This document shows positions 4,966-13,408 of a DNA stretch of 34,835 nucleotides, piece after piece; within the stretch, counting starts at the first letter, position 1; each line of letters opens with the position of its first letter. The DNA lies in IMG/VR virus record IMGVR_UViG_3300009177_000078, positions 1-34,835 of that record. The stretch is one strand, 5' to 3'. The stretch comes from a virus. A program made the position numbers and the translations under genes. The notes below the pieces were generated by a model. The model saw only the letters and a list, made by a program, of their open reading frames with translations, did not search any database and was not told the DNA's origin.

Positions 4966-5432
4966 GCCAGGACTCCGCCAGCCGCTGTAAAAGCGTTTCT
5001 GAGGTCTTCCATCTTATTCTCGTGCTGATTGTATCCAGCGCCAGGAAAACTTGCCCACCGACTAGCGCATTTCTTTACTGCCAGGTCAAATCGTCCGGCT
5101 TCCACATCATCCAGTGCGTGACACTCTTTGATAAGCTGAATGCACCATTTGTCTTGTGACTCGTGACCGAAATCAGGAAGATTCAGAACATTGCGGTAGA
5201 AGTCCCAATAACGGCCCATGAATTGGTAACGTCCAGCAGCATCGCTATTAAAGCGCTGGCTTCGAATCTTCGGGTGAGCAGCGTAGCTTTTAAAAAGAAC
5301 TGGATTTTCCAGAGTAGAGCCTACTACTACGTCATATCCATTGTCGCTGAGAGAAAGTAGCTTAGGCCCAATCTCCGAATAAGCAATCGTATCCAGAAAG
5401 GCTTGAACGTTACGGCTGATTTGCACTATCAT
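4962..5432 (-). CDS. endolysin, lambda R-type lytic transglycosylase
   Basis: About 156 residues, matching the phage lambda R protein along its length: AFLDTIAYSE near the N-terminus (catalytic Glu20, equivalent to lambda Glu19), then NGYDVVVGS, a phage-type AAGRYQFMGRYWDFYR box, and CASRWASFPGAGYNQHENK near the end. It cleaves the murein glycan by transglycosylation. There is no signal peptide or SAR helix, so it needs a holin for release. Start choice is open: TTG 5441, ATG 5432, or GTG 5426. The GTG has GGGAG at the best distance (6 bases) and gives a lambda-like N-terminus. The gene overlaps the upstream holin-like gene. Confidence 0.9.
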   Translation of the reverse strand: MIVQISRNVQAFLDTIAYSEIGPKLLSLSDNGYDVVVGSTLENPVLFKSYAAHPKIRSQRFNSDAAGRYQFMGRYWDFYRNVLNLPDFGHESQDKWCIQLIKECHALDDVEAGRFDLAVKKCASRWASFPGAGYNQHENKMEDLRNAFTAAGGVLA

Positions 5433-5652
5433 CTCCCGCAACGTCTGCTTTCGTTTGCTTGGTCAAGCGGCCAACAATACCAATGCCGAGAAGAGCAACA
5501 GTAGCACCTTCTACGATGCTATGCGGGATAGAAGCTTTCATGTCATCTGGAATGAATGTCCATGCACCTTGAATAGCCATTGCGATAGTCATGCACCACA
5601 TAGAAATCCATTTCCATGCATGCTTCCAGTCTTCAACGATCTCTAGTTTCAT
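5410..5652 (-). CDS. holin-like membrane protein
   Basis: An 80-residue protein. It begins with an amphipathic WKHAWKWISMWC segment, followed by a membrane helix (about residues 17-33), a short PDDMKASIP loop, a second helix (about 45-60, VEGATVALLGIGIVG) and a polar tail. This is the plan of a family of small two-helix phage proteins placed directly before lambda-R-like endolysins (W-x-x-A-W-x-W, then GIVGRL). It is the likeliest holin. AAGGAATAAAT lies before the ATG. Its 3' end overlaps the endolysin start. Confidence 0.75.
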   Translation of the reverse strand: MKLEIVEDWKHAWKWISMWCMTIAMAIQGAWTFIPDDMKASIPHSIVEGATVALLGIGIVGRLTKQTKADVAGDDSANQP

Positions 5653-5655
5653 GAT

Positions 5656-5904
5656 TTATTCCTTTAGACTTTCATTATCCTCTTGCATTCGCTTATAAAT
5701 CTTAGCCTTAATATGCAAAATGTAAAGAGTGTAAAGACCTACTAAACAGCCAATACTAAGAGAAATGCAGCTTAGAATAAAGTGAATATCACTCATCAAA
5801 CCAGCCGCGCCAGATGTTCCAGTAATAGCAGCAACAACACTTGAGACTTTTGGATTACTCAGGGTAGTCTCTATTGCTGCTTTGACGTTTTCTTGATCGC
5901 TCAT
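5656..5904 (-). CDS. second small membrane protein of the lysis cassette (holin or antiholin candidate)
   Basis: An 82-residue protein with a soluble N-terminus containing VVAAITGTSGAAG, which may form a weak helix. A strong membrane helix (about residues 40-64, IHFILSCISLSIGCLVGLYTL) follows, then a basic, charged tail (KAKIYKRMQ). One or two spans plus a charged tail fit class II or III holins or an antiholin. GAGGCG lies ahead of the ATG, and the gene ends 3 bases before the next start. Which of the two proteins triggers lysis cannot be told from sequence. Confidence 0.65.
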   Translation of the reverse strand: MSDQENVKAAIETTLSNPKVSSVVAAITGTSGAAGLMSDIHFILSCISLSIGCLVGLYTLYILHIKAKIYKRMQEDNESLKE

Positions 5905-5927
5905 TAATTCGCCTCTTCAGGATTAAG

Positions 5928-6320
5928 TTACGCGCCCAAGATACGAGGACGGCGAACCAAATCACACCCCAGATGATTAGCATCATAGTCAACCATAAAG
6001 AGTCTTGCCAATTGCACATAGCCTAACATTCCCATAAAAGTGTCATAGAACACTGGCGGGAGGTAGGCCAGGTATAGCGCCCATCCGAGCGCATTACCGA
6101 CAATTGAGACAAGACATAGGGTCTGTATGTCGTCGCACAGTTTCCCCTCAAGCAAACGAGGCGCGCTGTACACTAAAAAAAGATCCACTGCAGCCGCGCT
6201 TCCGTGAAATAACAGCATTCCTTCGGGGGTGTTGGGAAGAGTTGCTGTGACATACATATGCACGTACCACGCTAACCATCCGATTAGCGCGAATAAAACA
6301 CGGAAGCGCAACAGATTCAT
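5928..6320 (-). CDS. multi-span phage membrane protein
   Basis: A 130-residue very hydrophobic protein with about three or four membrane segments: near residues 7-25 (FALIGWLAWYVHMYV), 36-52, 68-90 (CLVSIVGNALGWALYLAYLPP) and a weaker one after. Polar residues D and H lie in loops, and it ends in a basic stretch (LVRRPRILG). Small multi-span proteins beside holin genes are common in phages. It could modulate lysis or the membrane. No family is named with confidence. Confidence 0.65.
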   Translation of the reverse strand: MNLLRFRVLFALIGWLAWYVHMYVTATLPNTPEGMLLFHGSAAAVDLFLVYSAPRLLEGKLCDDIQTLCLVSIVGNALGWALYLAYLPPVFYDTFMGMLGYVQLARLFMVDYDANHLGCDLVRRPRILGA

Positions 6321-6409
6321 TTCTTCTTTGGCTTAGGCTGAACTGCTTTTTGTTCAGTAGGGCGTTGTTTGCCGCCACCTGCGCCGGTAGCCATATTAAG
6401 AGATTTCAT
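6317..6409 (-). CDS. 30-residue basic peptide
   Basis: The frame reads MKSLNMATGAGGGKQRP, then a tail ending in PKPKKK. Its TGA overlaps the ATG of the 5928 gene, the same coupling as elsewhere in the block. An in-frame ATG at 6424 would add five residues. The ribosome-binding site is weak for both. A glycine box followed by a lysine-proline tail recalls small uncharacterised proteins in podovirus late operons. Positions 6410-6485 hold no other gene. Confidence 0.5.
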   Translation of the reverse strand: MKSLNMATGAGGGKQRPTEQKAVQPKPKKK

Positions 6410-6485
6410 TTTGATAGTTTCCATTGGTAATTGGCAATATTGCCGGGGCTGATTTTAATGCATTAAGGCAGTCATTCACAATTAA

Positions 6486-8489
6486 CTATTGGCCGCCTGG
6501 ATTACTTTGCATTTGGCGGATTCTTTCAATTTCTGCTTGCAGTGCTGGATTTTGAGATTGAGACTGCTGATCCATTTGTTGAACATAAGGCTCAACAGAA
6601 TTGAGGGCATCATTAACAATATCACCAGTTGATTTCTGAGCACGATATTGCTCTGCATATGGTGCAGTCAATGACTCATTAACCCGATTAACCAATTGAC
6701 GTTGTTTAATTCGTTTTACGCCTTGATGCAATACTGTGCCAATTGGTAATGGCAATCCAGAAGTGCCGGAAATAGCAGTGTCAAGCAAGCCGATAAGAAC
6801 GCTAGCAGTATTCGAACTATTCACCGCATTAGGTGCAGAAGTGTACACATCCTTAGCAATGTCATTAACTGCACGGATTTGCTCAGCACCTTTCTTACCG
6901 AATATGAAATCAAGCTTTCCATCAGTATCCAATGCATTGACGATACGATCCAACTTGGCAGGGCTTACAACTGGATTGCCATTAGAATCACGTGCAACAT
7001 TGGACGTTACTGAATCCTTGATATGCTGAATTGTCTGGCCTTGAAGTTCTCGCCATGCCTGCTCGCCATTGTCCCCTGCAGTCTGCAAAGTGCGACGAAC
7101 AGCACGTACATCATCAAGGCTACCCTTCAGAATCGCGTGGTCAAAGACATCTTCATATGCGACAGCACGGTCATTAGTACCCGGCTTCGTACGAAGCATA
7201 TTGTTGATGACCTGCCTATTCTTAAACTCATTGGCGTAGTTCTCGTACATGCGGCGGGCTTGTTGATATAGCGGGCCACCTGCATCCTGAGTGATACCAT
7301 CAATCAAACGGATTACATCACCACCATATACAGCATTAGGAGTTCCTGGCTGAGACAGGCGACCTACAGCTTTGCGTAACTCTTCCAGATCATTCAGTGG
7401 AATGGCACCTGAACCATTATCTAACTTATCTACGAACTGTTTGACAGAATTGAGTACAGGAGCATTGATTGCTGCTGGCTCATTGTTTTGCAGATAGTCA
7501 CGAATAGGTGCAACATCAATTGGCTCTACCATTTCACCAGCATTACGTGCGGCATCATAAGCCGCACTGATTTCAGCTTTCTTGGCAGCCTGTTTCTCTG
7601 CCAATGCCGTCACAACACTTTCACCAACGCCACGCAATGATGCTTGTTCAGCCTGAGTCAAATCTCGGAATGCATCAAGATTCTGAAGCATCTGTTCATT
7701 CTGCGTTTCATATCGTTCACGCAGTGGGCCACCAACCTCAGGAAGTTTCGCCGTCTCACGCTCAAATCGTTGCTGTGCAAAGTCGCGTGTAGCCTGGCCC
7801 TGCGTCAGATCAATTGGAACAGGTAATTCCTGGGAACGCTGAACGCGCTGTAGGGCTTCATCAGTTGCGGCAGAACCAACACCAGCAAGTGGCTGTGGTG
7901 GGCCACTTGCAATAACATTATCACGTGCTGCTTGCTCGCCAGCAGTAGCTGCTGCCAAGTTTTTTGTCACGGCGCGACCAGCAGTAATTGAGCGGCCAAG
8001 AGATTCCAATTCAGGGATTGGAACTCCCTGGATGCCAGTATTCTCAATAGCTTCACCAATATTTTGAGTATATTCCTGGCCGAGTTTGGTACGTGGTGCG
8101 TAGGTAAGTTTCGCCGCTCCTTGTTCCGCAGCCTCTTTAGCACGGCGCAAGCCTTCATCTGTGCCAAATTCACCGCTAGCAATAGATCCAGCAATGCCGC
8201 CTAATGCGCCACCAACATAGCCAAGTGCACCAGTAGTCAGGCCAGAGCCCACAGCACGAGCAGCCTCAATAGCGCCTGTAATACGGTCTAGCAATCGAGG
8301 CTCTTCCTCTTTTGGCTGAGGACGTTGCGCATTCAATCGTGCGCGCTCAGCACCAGCGGCTGATGGAACCGCAGCAGGAATAGCCGATGCTCCGCTATAT
8401 GATGCTTTATCACTTGTGAGAAGTGGCGCATCACGCCAAGATCCACCAGATGGCGGAGATTCAACAACAGGTGCGTCTTGCCATCCCAT
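6486..8489 (-). CDS. large internal virion / DNA-ejection protein candidate
   Basis: A 667-residue protein, last of the virion genes and next to the transglycosylase. The N-terminus has two GWQDAP / SWRDAPLL repeats. A glycine-alanine stretch with weak membrane character (about residues 80-105, GLTTGALGYVGGALGGIAGS) follows, then long charged helical and coiled-coil regions. A second hydrophobic patch lies near residue 575 and a glutamine-rich tail closes the protein. Size, position and coiled-coil plus hydrophobic patches fit podovirus ejection proteins that form a conduit across the envelope. There is no enzyme motif. Confidence 0.7.
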   Translation of the reverse strand: MGWQDAPVVESPPSGGSWRDAPLLTSDKASYSGASAIPAAVPSAAGAERARLNAQRPQPKEEEPRLLDRITGAIEAARAVGSGLTTGALGYVGGALGGIAGSIASGEFGTDEGLRRAKEAAEQGAAKLTYAPRTKLGQEYTQNIGEAIENTGIQGVPIPELESLGRSITAGRAVTKNLAAATAGEQAARDNVIASGPPQPLAGVGSAATDEALQRVQRSQELPVPIDLTQGQATRDFAQQRFERETAKLPEVGGPLRERYETQNEQMLQNLDAFRDLTQAEQASLRGVGESVVTALAEKQAAKKAEISAAYDAARNAGEMVEPIDVAPIRDYLQNNEPAAINAPVLNSVKQFVDKLDNGSGAIPLNDLEELRKAVGRLSQPGTPNAVYGGDVIRLIDGITQDAGGPLYQQARRMYENYANEFKNRQVINNMLRTKPGTNDRAVAYEDVFDHAILKGSLDDVRAVRRTLQTAGDNGEQAWRELQGQTIQHIKDSVTSNVARDSNGNPVVSPAKLDRIVNALDTDGKLDFIFGKKGAEQIRAVNDIAKDVYTSAPNAVNSSNTASVLIGLLDTAISGTSGLPLPIGTVLHQGVKRIKQRQLVNRVNESLTAPYAEQYRAQKSTGDIVNDALNSVEPYVQQMDQQSQSQNPALQAEIERIRQMQSNPGGQ

Positions 8490-8491
8490 AT

Positions 8492-10339
8492 TTAAGGCTT
8501 TCTACGAGTTTTACCGTCAGGGCCAATGAATGTAGAGCCGCTAGGCAGAGCATTGTAATCAGCATCGGTAGATACACGAGCCAGACCGCCAGCCGCAGAA
8601 ACATTCCCGCCTGTTCCAATGGTAGCGACAGCTTTGCGGCCAACATCAGTATGTGCGAACAGGTCTTTCGCCTCATCGGTCAGGAATCGCCCGAAGTCCT
8701 GGCGTCCAGTTGTCGATTCATACTGCTTGCTCAAACCAGCCAATTGACCAGCCATCAGCTCTTGATACGTCCCTACTACGCCTTTAAGCTGAGCAGGACT
8801 ATTTGACGCATCAAGTGTTTTCTCCATCGATTCACGATCACCCAATGCACCACCAGAGCCAACGATAGCTTTTACCAATTCATCGCCTACAATCTTTTTA
8901 GCGGCGTTGAATTCGGTAGGTGCGGGCTGACCCGTCTGTTGTTCCCACATGTTAGCGAACTTATTGATCAGCGGGATATCATTGTTTTGCAATGCGTCTG
9001 CAAGATTTGACAGTGTATCAAGGTGAGAAATGGAAACGTTGAACGAACGGATCATGTCACCATTTTTACCGCCAAAGAATTTCTTTTGCGCAGCCGAAGC
9101 ATTGGCATAATCCTGAGCTGTATAGTTAGGATTTTGCTGCAATACTTCAGCCATGATCAGGCGATTTTTGGGATTACGTGAAGCATTACCACTGATCGGT
9201 GGAAGCTGACCAGATGCGATAGCCTGTGCAGTGGCTTTGTCTTCAGGCGTCAAAGTGCTTTCATAAACCTGCTTATTCTTCACGAGATTTTCACGAGAGT
9301 TCAGAGTAAGCTTTAGGCGCTCCATGGCAGCAGCATCTTTTTTGGCCTGAATATCCCCGCGAATCTCCGCAGTCTGTGCACGAGTCTGACCAAATACTTC
9401 ACCTGTCAGTGGATCTACAACACCGTTATAACCAGCAGGTACGAAGCGCTCTTTAGCCAAGCGCTGCAATTGCTCGTAAGCCTCACCGTCACCAGCCTGC
9501 AAAGCCTTACGCATAGCCAATTGGAAGACTTCGCTATCACGTGGTGGAGCTTTGCCTTTAGCAGATTCAAGCTGAGTCTGAGCAGCTTCTACAGCATTTT
9601 GTGCACCAGTTCCAAACTCAGGAATAGCAGTCTTCTCCCGTGCACCAAACTGGCCTTGCAAAGCAGTTACATTCTTTCCGACATAGTTTTGCGTTTCTGG
9701 CGGAAGTTGAGCAAGCCAATTGTCACCACCGTTCTTAATCGCATCATCAACACGACCAGGGCCAGCATTGTACGCGGCCCATGCTTTAGCTGGATCGCCA
9801 TTGTACTTATCCAGCATGGCATTCAGATAATCGCGTCCTACTCGTGCACGTTCTTCAGCGCTTGTATCTTGAGCAGGAGTGACCCCATACCCTGGATTTG
9901 CATTGGTCGCGTCCATGACCTGATACAAGCCCTTGGGAGTGCCTTGACCTGGCACATTAGGACCGACAGCATTAGGATTGCCGCTGCTTTCTGTATTGAC
10001 CGTGATTGCTGCGATCTTGTTTCGAATATCTTCATCGCCAGTAGGTTGCAGTTTTGGCTCAGGCTGAGCAACTGGAGCCGTGGCTGTAGGCGTAATATCC
10101 TTGGCTTGTGATTGAGGCGTAGTCTGATCTGCTTGATTCAGATACTGACCGGCGCGCTGAATACCACCAAATTGCAAATTGTGCTGAAACTCAGCAAGAC
10201 GCTTGGCCCTTTCTTCTTCCAGAGCCGCACGTTGCTGCATCAGTTCTTTTTCATCGTTGACAGCTTGCTCTTTCTGAAGCGCTTCGCCTAGAGCTTGGCC
10301 GCCTCCAGAAATGCCAGCAAAAAGCAATCCGAGAGCCAT
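8492..10339 (-). CDS. virion-associated lytic transglycosylase (SLT domain), ejection protein
   Basis: A 615-residue protein. Residues about 103-222 form a soluble lytic transglycosylase domain: TVNTESSGNPNAVG with catalytic Glu117, then GLYQVM, AWAAYNAGPGRV (189-197) and the late NYVGK. It cuts peptidoglycan during genome entry. The N-terminus is glycine-rich then helical with a Q-rich coiled coil, and residues 230-615 are long helices. It would be carried inside the virion. It overlaps nothing and has AAGGCGG before the ATG. Neighbouring ejection-type genes on both sides support a penetration complex. Confidence 0.88.
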   Translation of the reverse strand: MALGLLFAGISGGGQALGEALQKEQAVNDEKELMQQRAALEEERAKRLAEFQHNLQFGGIQRAGQYLNQADQTTPQSQAKDITPTATAPVAQPEPKLQPTGDEDIRNKIAAITVNTESSGNPNAVGPNVPGQGTPKGLYQVMDATNANPGYGVTPAQDTSAEERARVGRDYLNAMLDKYNGDPAKAWAAYNAGPGRVDDAIKNGGDNWLAQLPPETQNYVGKNVTALQGQFGAREKTAIPEFGTGAQNAVEAAQTQLESAKGKAPPRDSEVFQLAMRKALQAGDGEAYEQLQRLAKERFVPAGYNGVVDPLTGEVFGQTRAQTAEIRGDIQAKKDAAAMERLKLTLNSRENLVKNKQVYESTLTPEDKATAQAIASGQLPPISGNASRNPKNRLIMAEVLQQNPNYTAQDYANASAAQKKFFGGKNGDMIRSFNVSISHLDTLSNLADALQNNDIPLINKFANMWEQQTGQPAPTEFNAAKKIVGDELVKAIVGSGGALGDRESMEKTLDASNSPAQLKGVVGTYQELMAGQLAGLSKQYESTTGRQDFGRFLTDEAKDLFAHTDVGRKAVATIGTGGNVSAAGGLARVSTDADYNALPSGSTFIGPDGKTRRKP

Positions 10340-10873
10340 TTATGCCGCCTTATTTTGACCTTGTTGCGATTGACCAGACTGCACAACAGCCTGTACTTTG
10401 TTCTGATTAATGCCAAATTTCTCCAAAACAGCATCAACAGTAGCTTTCGTACACTGAGCCGCCAAGTCGGGCGTAAGTTTCAGATTAGCAGTCTTCTCTG
10501 CCATATCAAGAATCTGACACATCAGCACAACAGATGCTGGACCGATAGCAGCAACATTGAATTGTCCGCCACTGTTGTTAGCAATCACAGCCATAATGTT
10601 TGCCGTGCCTTGTGATACGTCCGACACAAGATTATTTGTCGATTGCAGACGACTCACAATGCGCTGACCCGCCTGGGGATCATTGAGCACCTTCATTCCC
10701 GCTACAACAATCGACAGATAATCACGGCGAATATTTGGCGATACACTCTTGTCGATACCATCTTGAATCTGCTTCAGAATAGGATCGCTACTAGTGGGAA
10801 TTGCGCTGCCTTGAGGCGTACCTTGTACGGACGCCTGCTGCTGAGCGGTCATTGTATCCATCAAACCGGCCAT
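10340..10873 (-). CDS. virion/internal protein of unknown fold
   Basis: A 177-residue protein with Q- and S-rich ends and a helical core (SPNIRRDYLSIVVAGMKVLN). A moderately hydrophobic stretch lies around residues 93-125, including a G-G-Q-F-N-V segment and MCQILDMAE. Start and stop abut the neighbours (ATG overlaps the previous stop by one base; the transglycosylase gene follows at once). By position it is part of the ejection or tail assembly. No motif identifies it. Confidence 0.6.
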   Translation of the reverse strand: MAGLMDTMTAQQQASVQGTPQGSAIPTSSDPILKQIQDGIDKSVSPNIRRDYLSIVVAGMKVLNDPQAGQRIVSRLQSTNNLVSDVSQGTANIMAVIANNSGGQFNVAAIGPASVVLMCQILDMAEKTANLKLTPDLAAQCTKATVDAVLEKFGINQNKVQAVVQSGQSQQGQNKAA

Positions 10874-11712
10874 TATGCGCCTCCTTGATTCATGTTTTGA
10901 GTAACAGTATTAATCATGCCTGTCTGTGGGCGTGCATAAGTAATGCTTGGAACATAAGCTGCATTACTAACCTGTTTGTTATATTGGTTCTGTTGCAGAT
11001 TTAGTTTGTCGCGTTCCAATGCATTGCGTTGTTCCGCACTCCAACCATTGAACAGGCCACTAGCTACACCTGCACCAGTCTGCAATACTTGCATCTTGGT
11101 ACGGCTATCTAGACCACTCCACCATTTCTGAATACCGCCAGAAGATGTATCTGCAGGAGGTGCGATAGTTCCACCAATTGAAATAGCTGAGCTACCGAGA
11201 TTAGTTGCTCCAGGCGCAGTAGAGGCTTGTGGGGTAGAACTCAATTCACCGCTTGCTTGCGGCATAGAGCTAAGTTCATTCGTCCCAGCCGTGCTAGCAG
11301 CATCACTCAAGCCACCAGAGCCATTAAGAACGCCACCAGTTGAGCCAGAGCTTACAGCTTGATTTGTCGTGGAAGCAAAATCAGAAACCTTAGGAACGTC
11401 AACCCCAAAGGTTTGAGCACCGGTATCGGCAGCCTGACTACCAACGTTCTTAATAGCATCTCCTGCTGCTGAGCTAGCCGTATCACCAACTGCATTAGTC
11501 GCAGCATCCGCAAAGAAGCTTGTAGCATTAGCTGCCAGGGAAGTAACACCACCGGCCACAGATAGGACTTGGCCCACTTTCGTAAGCTCTTTTACTCCTG
11601 CGACTTTGCCGACAACAGTCATAGCAATTCCCACTTCTGCAACCGCTGTTGCTACAGCAGCTACAGACCCAACCGCAATAGCAGTAGAAACTGCCGACAC
11701 AACAAAAGCCAT
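10873..11712 (-). CDS. alanine/serine/glycine-rich internal virion protein candidate
   Basis: A 279-residue protein. Its first 60 residues are strongly hydrophobic and alanine/valine-rich (VSTAIAVGSVAAVATAVAEV). The middle is a low-complexity S, T, G and A region, with two near-repeats of ELSSMPQAS and ELSSTPQAS, and the tail is Q- and N-rich. Membrane-active N-terminus plus disordered middle fits small ejection proteins such as those of P22-like phages, but sequence similarity is not claimed. Confidence 0.6.
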   Translation of the reverse strand: MAFVVSAVSTAIAVGSVAAVATAVAEVGIAMTVVGKVAGVKELTKVGQVLSVAGGVTSLAANATSFFADAATNAVGDTASSAAGDAIKNVGSQAADTGAQTFGVDVPKVSDFASTTNQAVSSGSTGGVLNGSGGLSDAASTAGTNELSSMPQASGELSSTPQASTAPGATNLGSSAISIGGTIAPPADTSSGGIQKWWSGLDSRTKMQVLQTGAGVASGLFNGWSAEQRNALERDKLNLQQNQYNKQVSNAAYVPSITYARPQTGMINTVTQNMNQGGA

Positions 11713-11713
11713 G

Positions 11714-12151
11714 TTAATTCTCCTGCTTAATCATTGGTTTGGATTCCATAGCAATAACTCGTTCGTCATCGTAATCTTTAGCGGTCAACAGTGCCTCAAC
11801 TTCTTCAGCAGTTTGCAAATCAGTACGAAGAATCGTTGTCCAGCAAGTATCTTCATGCGTGATGCCAATGCGTTTTGTGCCAGCGGCAGATGGTAAAACG
11901 TGATAGCCAGTAAGTCTATGAGAGCCTTCGTCCGAGAAAATGGTAATGTCACCACACATAATATTCACATGGTCAGTCAAATGTACTGCGCCAACCAATT
12001 GAGTACCTTTAGGTATCATAATCGTTCTCGTACACATGCCATTAACAAACACATGCTTTACTTCAATTTGAACCTGAGGCAATTTTAGCATTTCAGATTG
12101 AATATTACTGATTTCTGATCTGCTAATACCAATATTTGCTAGATCGCTCAT
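11714..12151 (-). CDS. conserved phage protein of the tail/ejection cluster (cupin-like beta pattern)
   Basis: A 145-residue protein. The middle (about residues 35-105) alternates short strands and glycine turns: VFVNGMCTRTIMIPKGTQLVGAVH, then HVNIMCGDITIFSDEGSHRLTGYHVLP. This resembles a single-domain cupin or beta-roll, with several histidines that could bind metal. Proteins of this look occur next to ejection genes in other podovirus-like phages, so a structural or assembly role is likely. The start overlaps the upstream stop by 4 bases. Confidence 0.6.
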   Translation of the reverse strand: MSDLANIGISRSEISNIQSEMLKLPQVQIEVKHVFVNGMCTRTIMIPKGTQLVGAVHLTDHVNIMCGDITIFSDEGSHRLTGYHVLPSAAGTKRIGITHEDTCWTTILRTDLQTAEEVEALLTAKDYDDERVIAMESKPMIKQEN

Positions 12152-13239
12152 TGATATTTATCTCCGCCATTGTTATAAACTGGAGGATTATTCAAAGCAG
12201 TATTATCTCTTTGGAAGTATTGACTAAGATTCAAACTGCCTACGTGAGAAATCATATCAAGGCCAGCCTGAAGTGCTGCCAATTGATTAGAAATTGCAGT
12301 ATCTTTGGCCGCAGCATCAAGAGTATTAGTGGTCGAGATATTACCGATATTGGTCACGTATTGTTGATAAAGCGTAGCAGCATTAGCATCCTGGCGAATA
12401 ATCGTGTCATGATCATTGGTCAGCTTCTGCAAAGCTTGCTGATTCTGAGAATTAAGATTTGCAATATCTTTTTGGGTCTGAGTTGTCAGCAAAGTCAGAG
12501 CATAATTATTGTTCTGAGTTGCATTTTGAAGATTCGATTGATTAGACGAACCAGCATTAAACTGACCTGCTTGATTCGCAGAGCCTGCATTGAATTGACT
12601 TGTATTAGTCTGCAGCTGGGCATTCTGTGCTTTTGCCTGATTCTCTGCTGTGGCATTGTATTGGCCAGCATTTGCAAAGGTAGAGGCGTCTTGCTGAGCA
12701 ATAGGCAATGCACGCTCAATCTGTGCGCCTTGGGCTGCAGATACTGCCAAACTGGAATTCAGCAAACCGCGTTGATTAGCCTGCTGCTGTGCATATGTCG
12801 CAGCCTGTTGCATCAGTGGCGAATTTGGGTCAAGTACCCCGCGCAGTTGCGTCTGCACTGTCTGATTAGGGTCTACAGTCCACTTTGTGGGAGCATAGGC
12901 ACTAGCCGCAGCAGAAGATGGAGCATAAGTGCTATATCCAGCCTGAGTAAGACCATTCTGCCCAGTAGTATTTGGGACAGTGTTGATCAAACCACCACCA
13001 GAACTGCCAGCATTTTCGATTGAGCCAGAACCCGACGAATCAGAACCCCAACGGGCCTGATAAGTCGTGGGGTTAATCATCGCATCATAGTCTTTAGCAG
13101 AAAGATTCTTGCCAGACAGAGCATTGTAGTCATTTGCCGCTGTCTGAAGATTTTGTTTCCAGCGATCATCAGTAATAACTTGTTGCCCATTGTAATTTGA
13201 CGTAGTGTATCCGCCAAATACATCATTATTAGCCGCCAT
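12148..13239 (-). CDS. N/Q-rich structural or tail-tip protein
   Basis: A 363-residue protein. The N-terminus is soluble with aromatic residues (NDVFGGYTTSNY). The middle third is extremely rich in Q, N, A and S, with several tandem near-copies of an AGSANQAGQFNAGSSNQS type unit. The C-terminus is helical. It lies directly after the fibre and a small accessory gene and before the ejection cluster, so it is probably a virion protein at the tail tip or an internal protein. Low complexity prevents a firmer call. Confidence 0.6.
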   Translation of the reverse strand: MAANNDVFGGYTTSNYNGQQVITDDRWKQNLQTAANDYNALSGKNLSAKDYDAMINPTTYQARWGSDSSGSGSIENAGSSGGGLINTVPNTTGQNGLTQAGYSTYAPSSAAASAYAPTKWTVDPNQTVQTQLRGVLDPNSPLMQQAATYAQQQANQRGLLNSSLAVSAAQGAQIERALPIAQQDASTFANAGQYNATAENQAKAQNAQLQTNTSQFNAGSANQAGQFNAGSSNQSNLQNATQNNNYALTLLTTQTQKDIANLNSQNQQALQKLTNDHDTIIRQDANAATLYQQYVTNIGNISTTNTLDAAAKDTAISNQLAALQAGLDMISHVGSLNLSQYFQRDNTALNNPPVYNNGGDKYQ

Positions 13240-13408
13240 TGTTTAGCTCCGTATTTTCCTCGCTATTAGGCGATACAAAAGCACCATCTTGATAAAGGTC
13301 ACCTACGCTGCCAGCGATACTAGCATCCACAAGATTTTCCATGAAATCCAAGGATTCAACCTCAATCACATTTACGACAATGCCATTCTCAATAACAGCA
13401 GCTCGCAT
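13229..13408 (-). CDS. 59-residue protein next to the fibre gene
   Basis: The frame runs from the ATG at 13408 (which overlaps the fibre stop by one base) to TAA at 13229, reaching 11 bases into the next gene. AGGAG lies 7-8 bases upstream of the ATG. The protein starts RAAVIENGIVVNVIEVESL and contains GDLYQDGAFVSP. Such IENG.VVNVI ... GD.Y..G.FV.P sequences are typical of short proteins that follow tail-fibre genes, often treated as fibre-assembly accessories. It fills what would otherwise be a 170-base gap in a gap-free operon. Confidence 0.75.
   Translation of the reverse strand: MRAAVIENGIVVNVIEVESLDFMENLVDASIAGSVGDLYQDGAFVSPNSEENTELNNGG

Noticed and set aside
12136-13023. Long rightward open frames opposite structural genes (also at 19988-21112 and 21093-22268)
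   Set aside because: They are antisense to convincing structural genes and have no ribosome-binding sites and no protein-like composition (rich in I, C, R and S from reversed codons).
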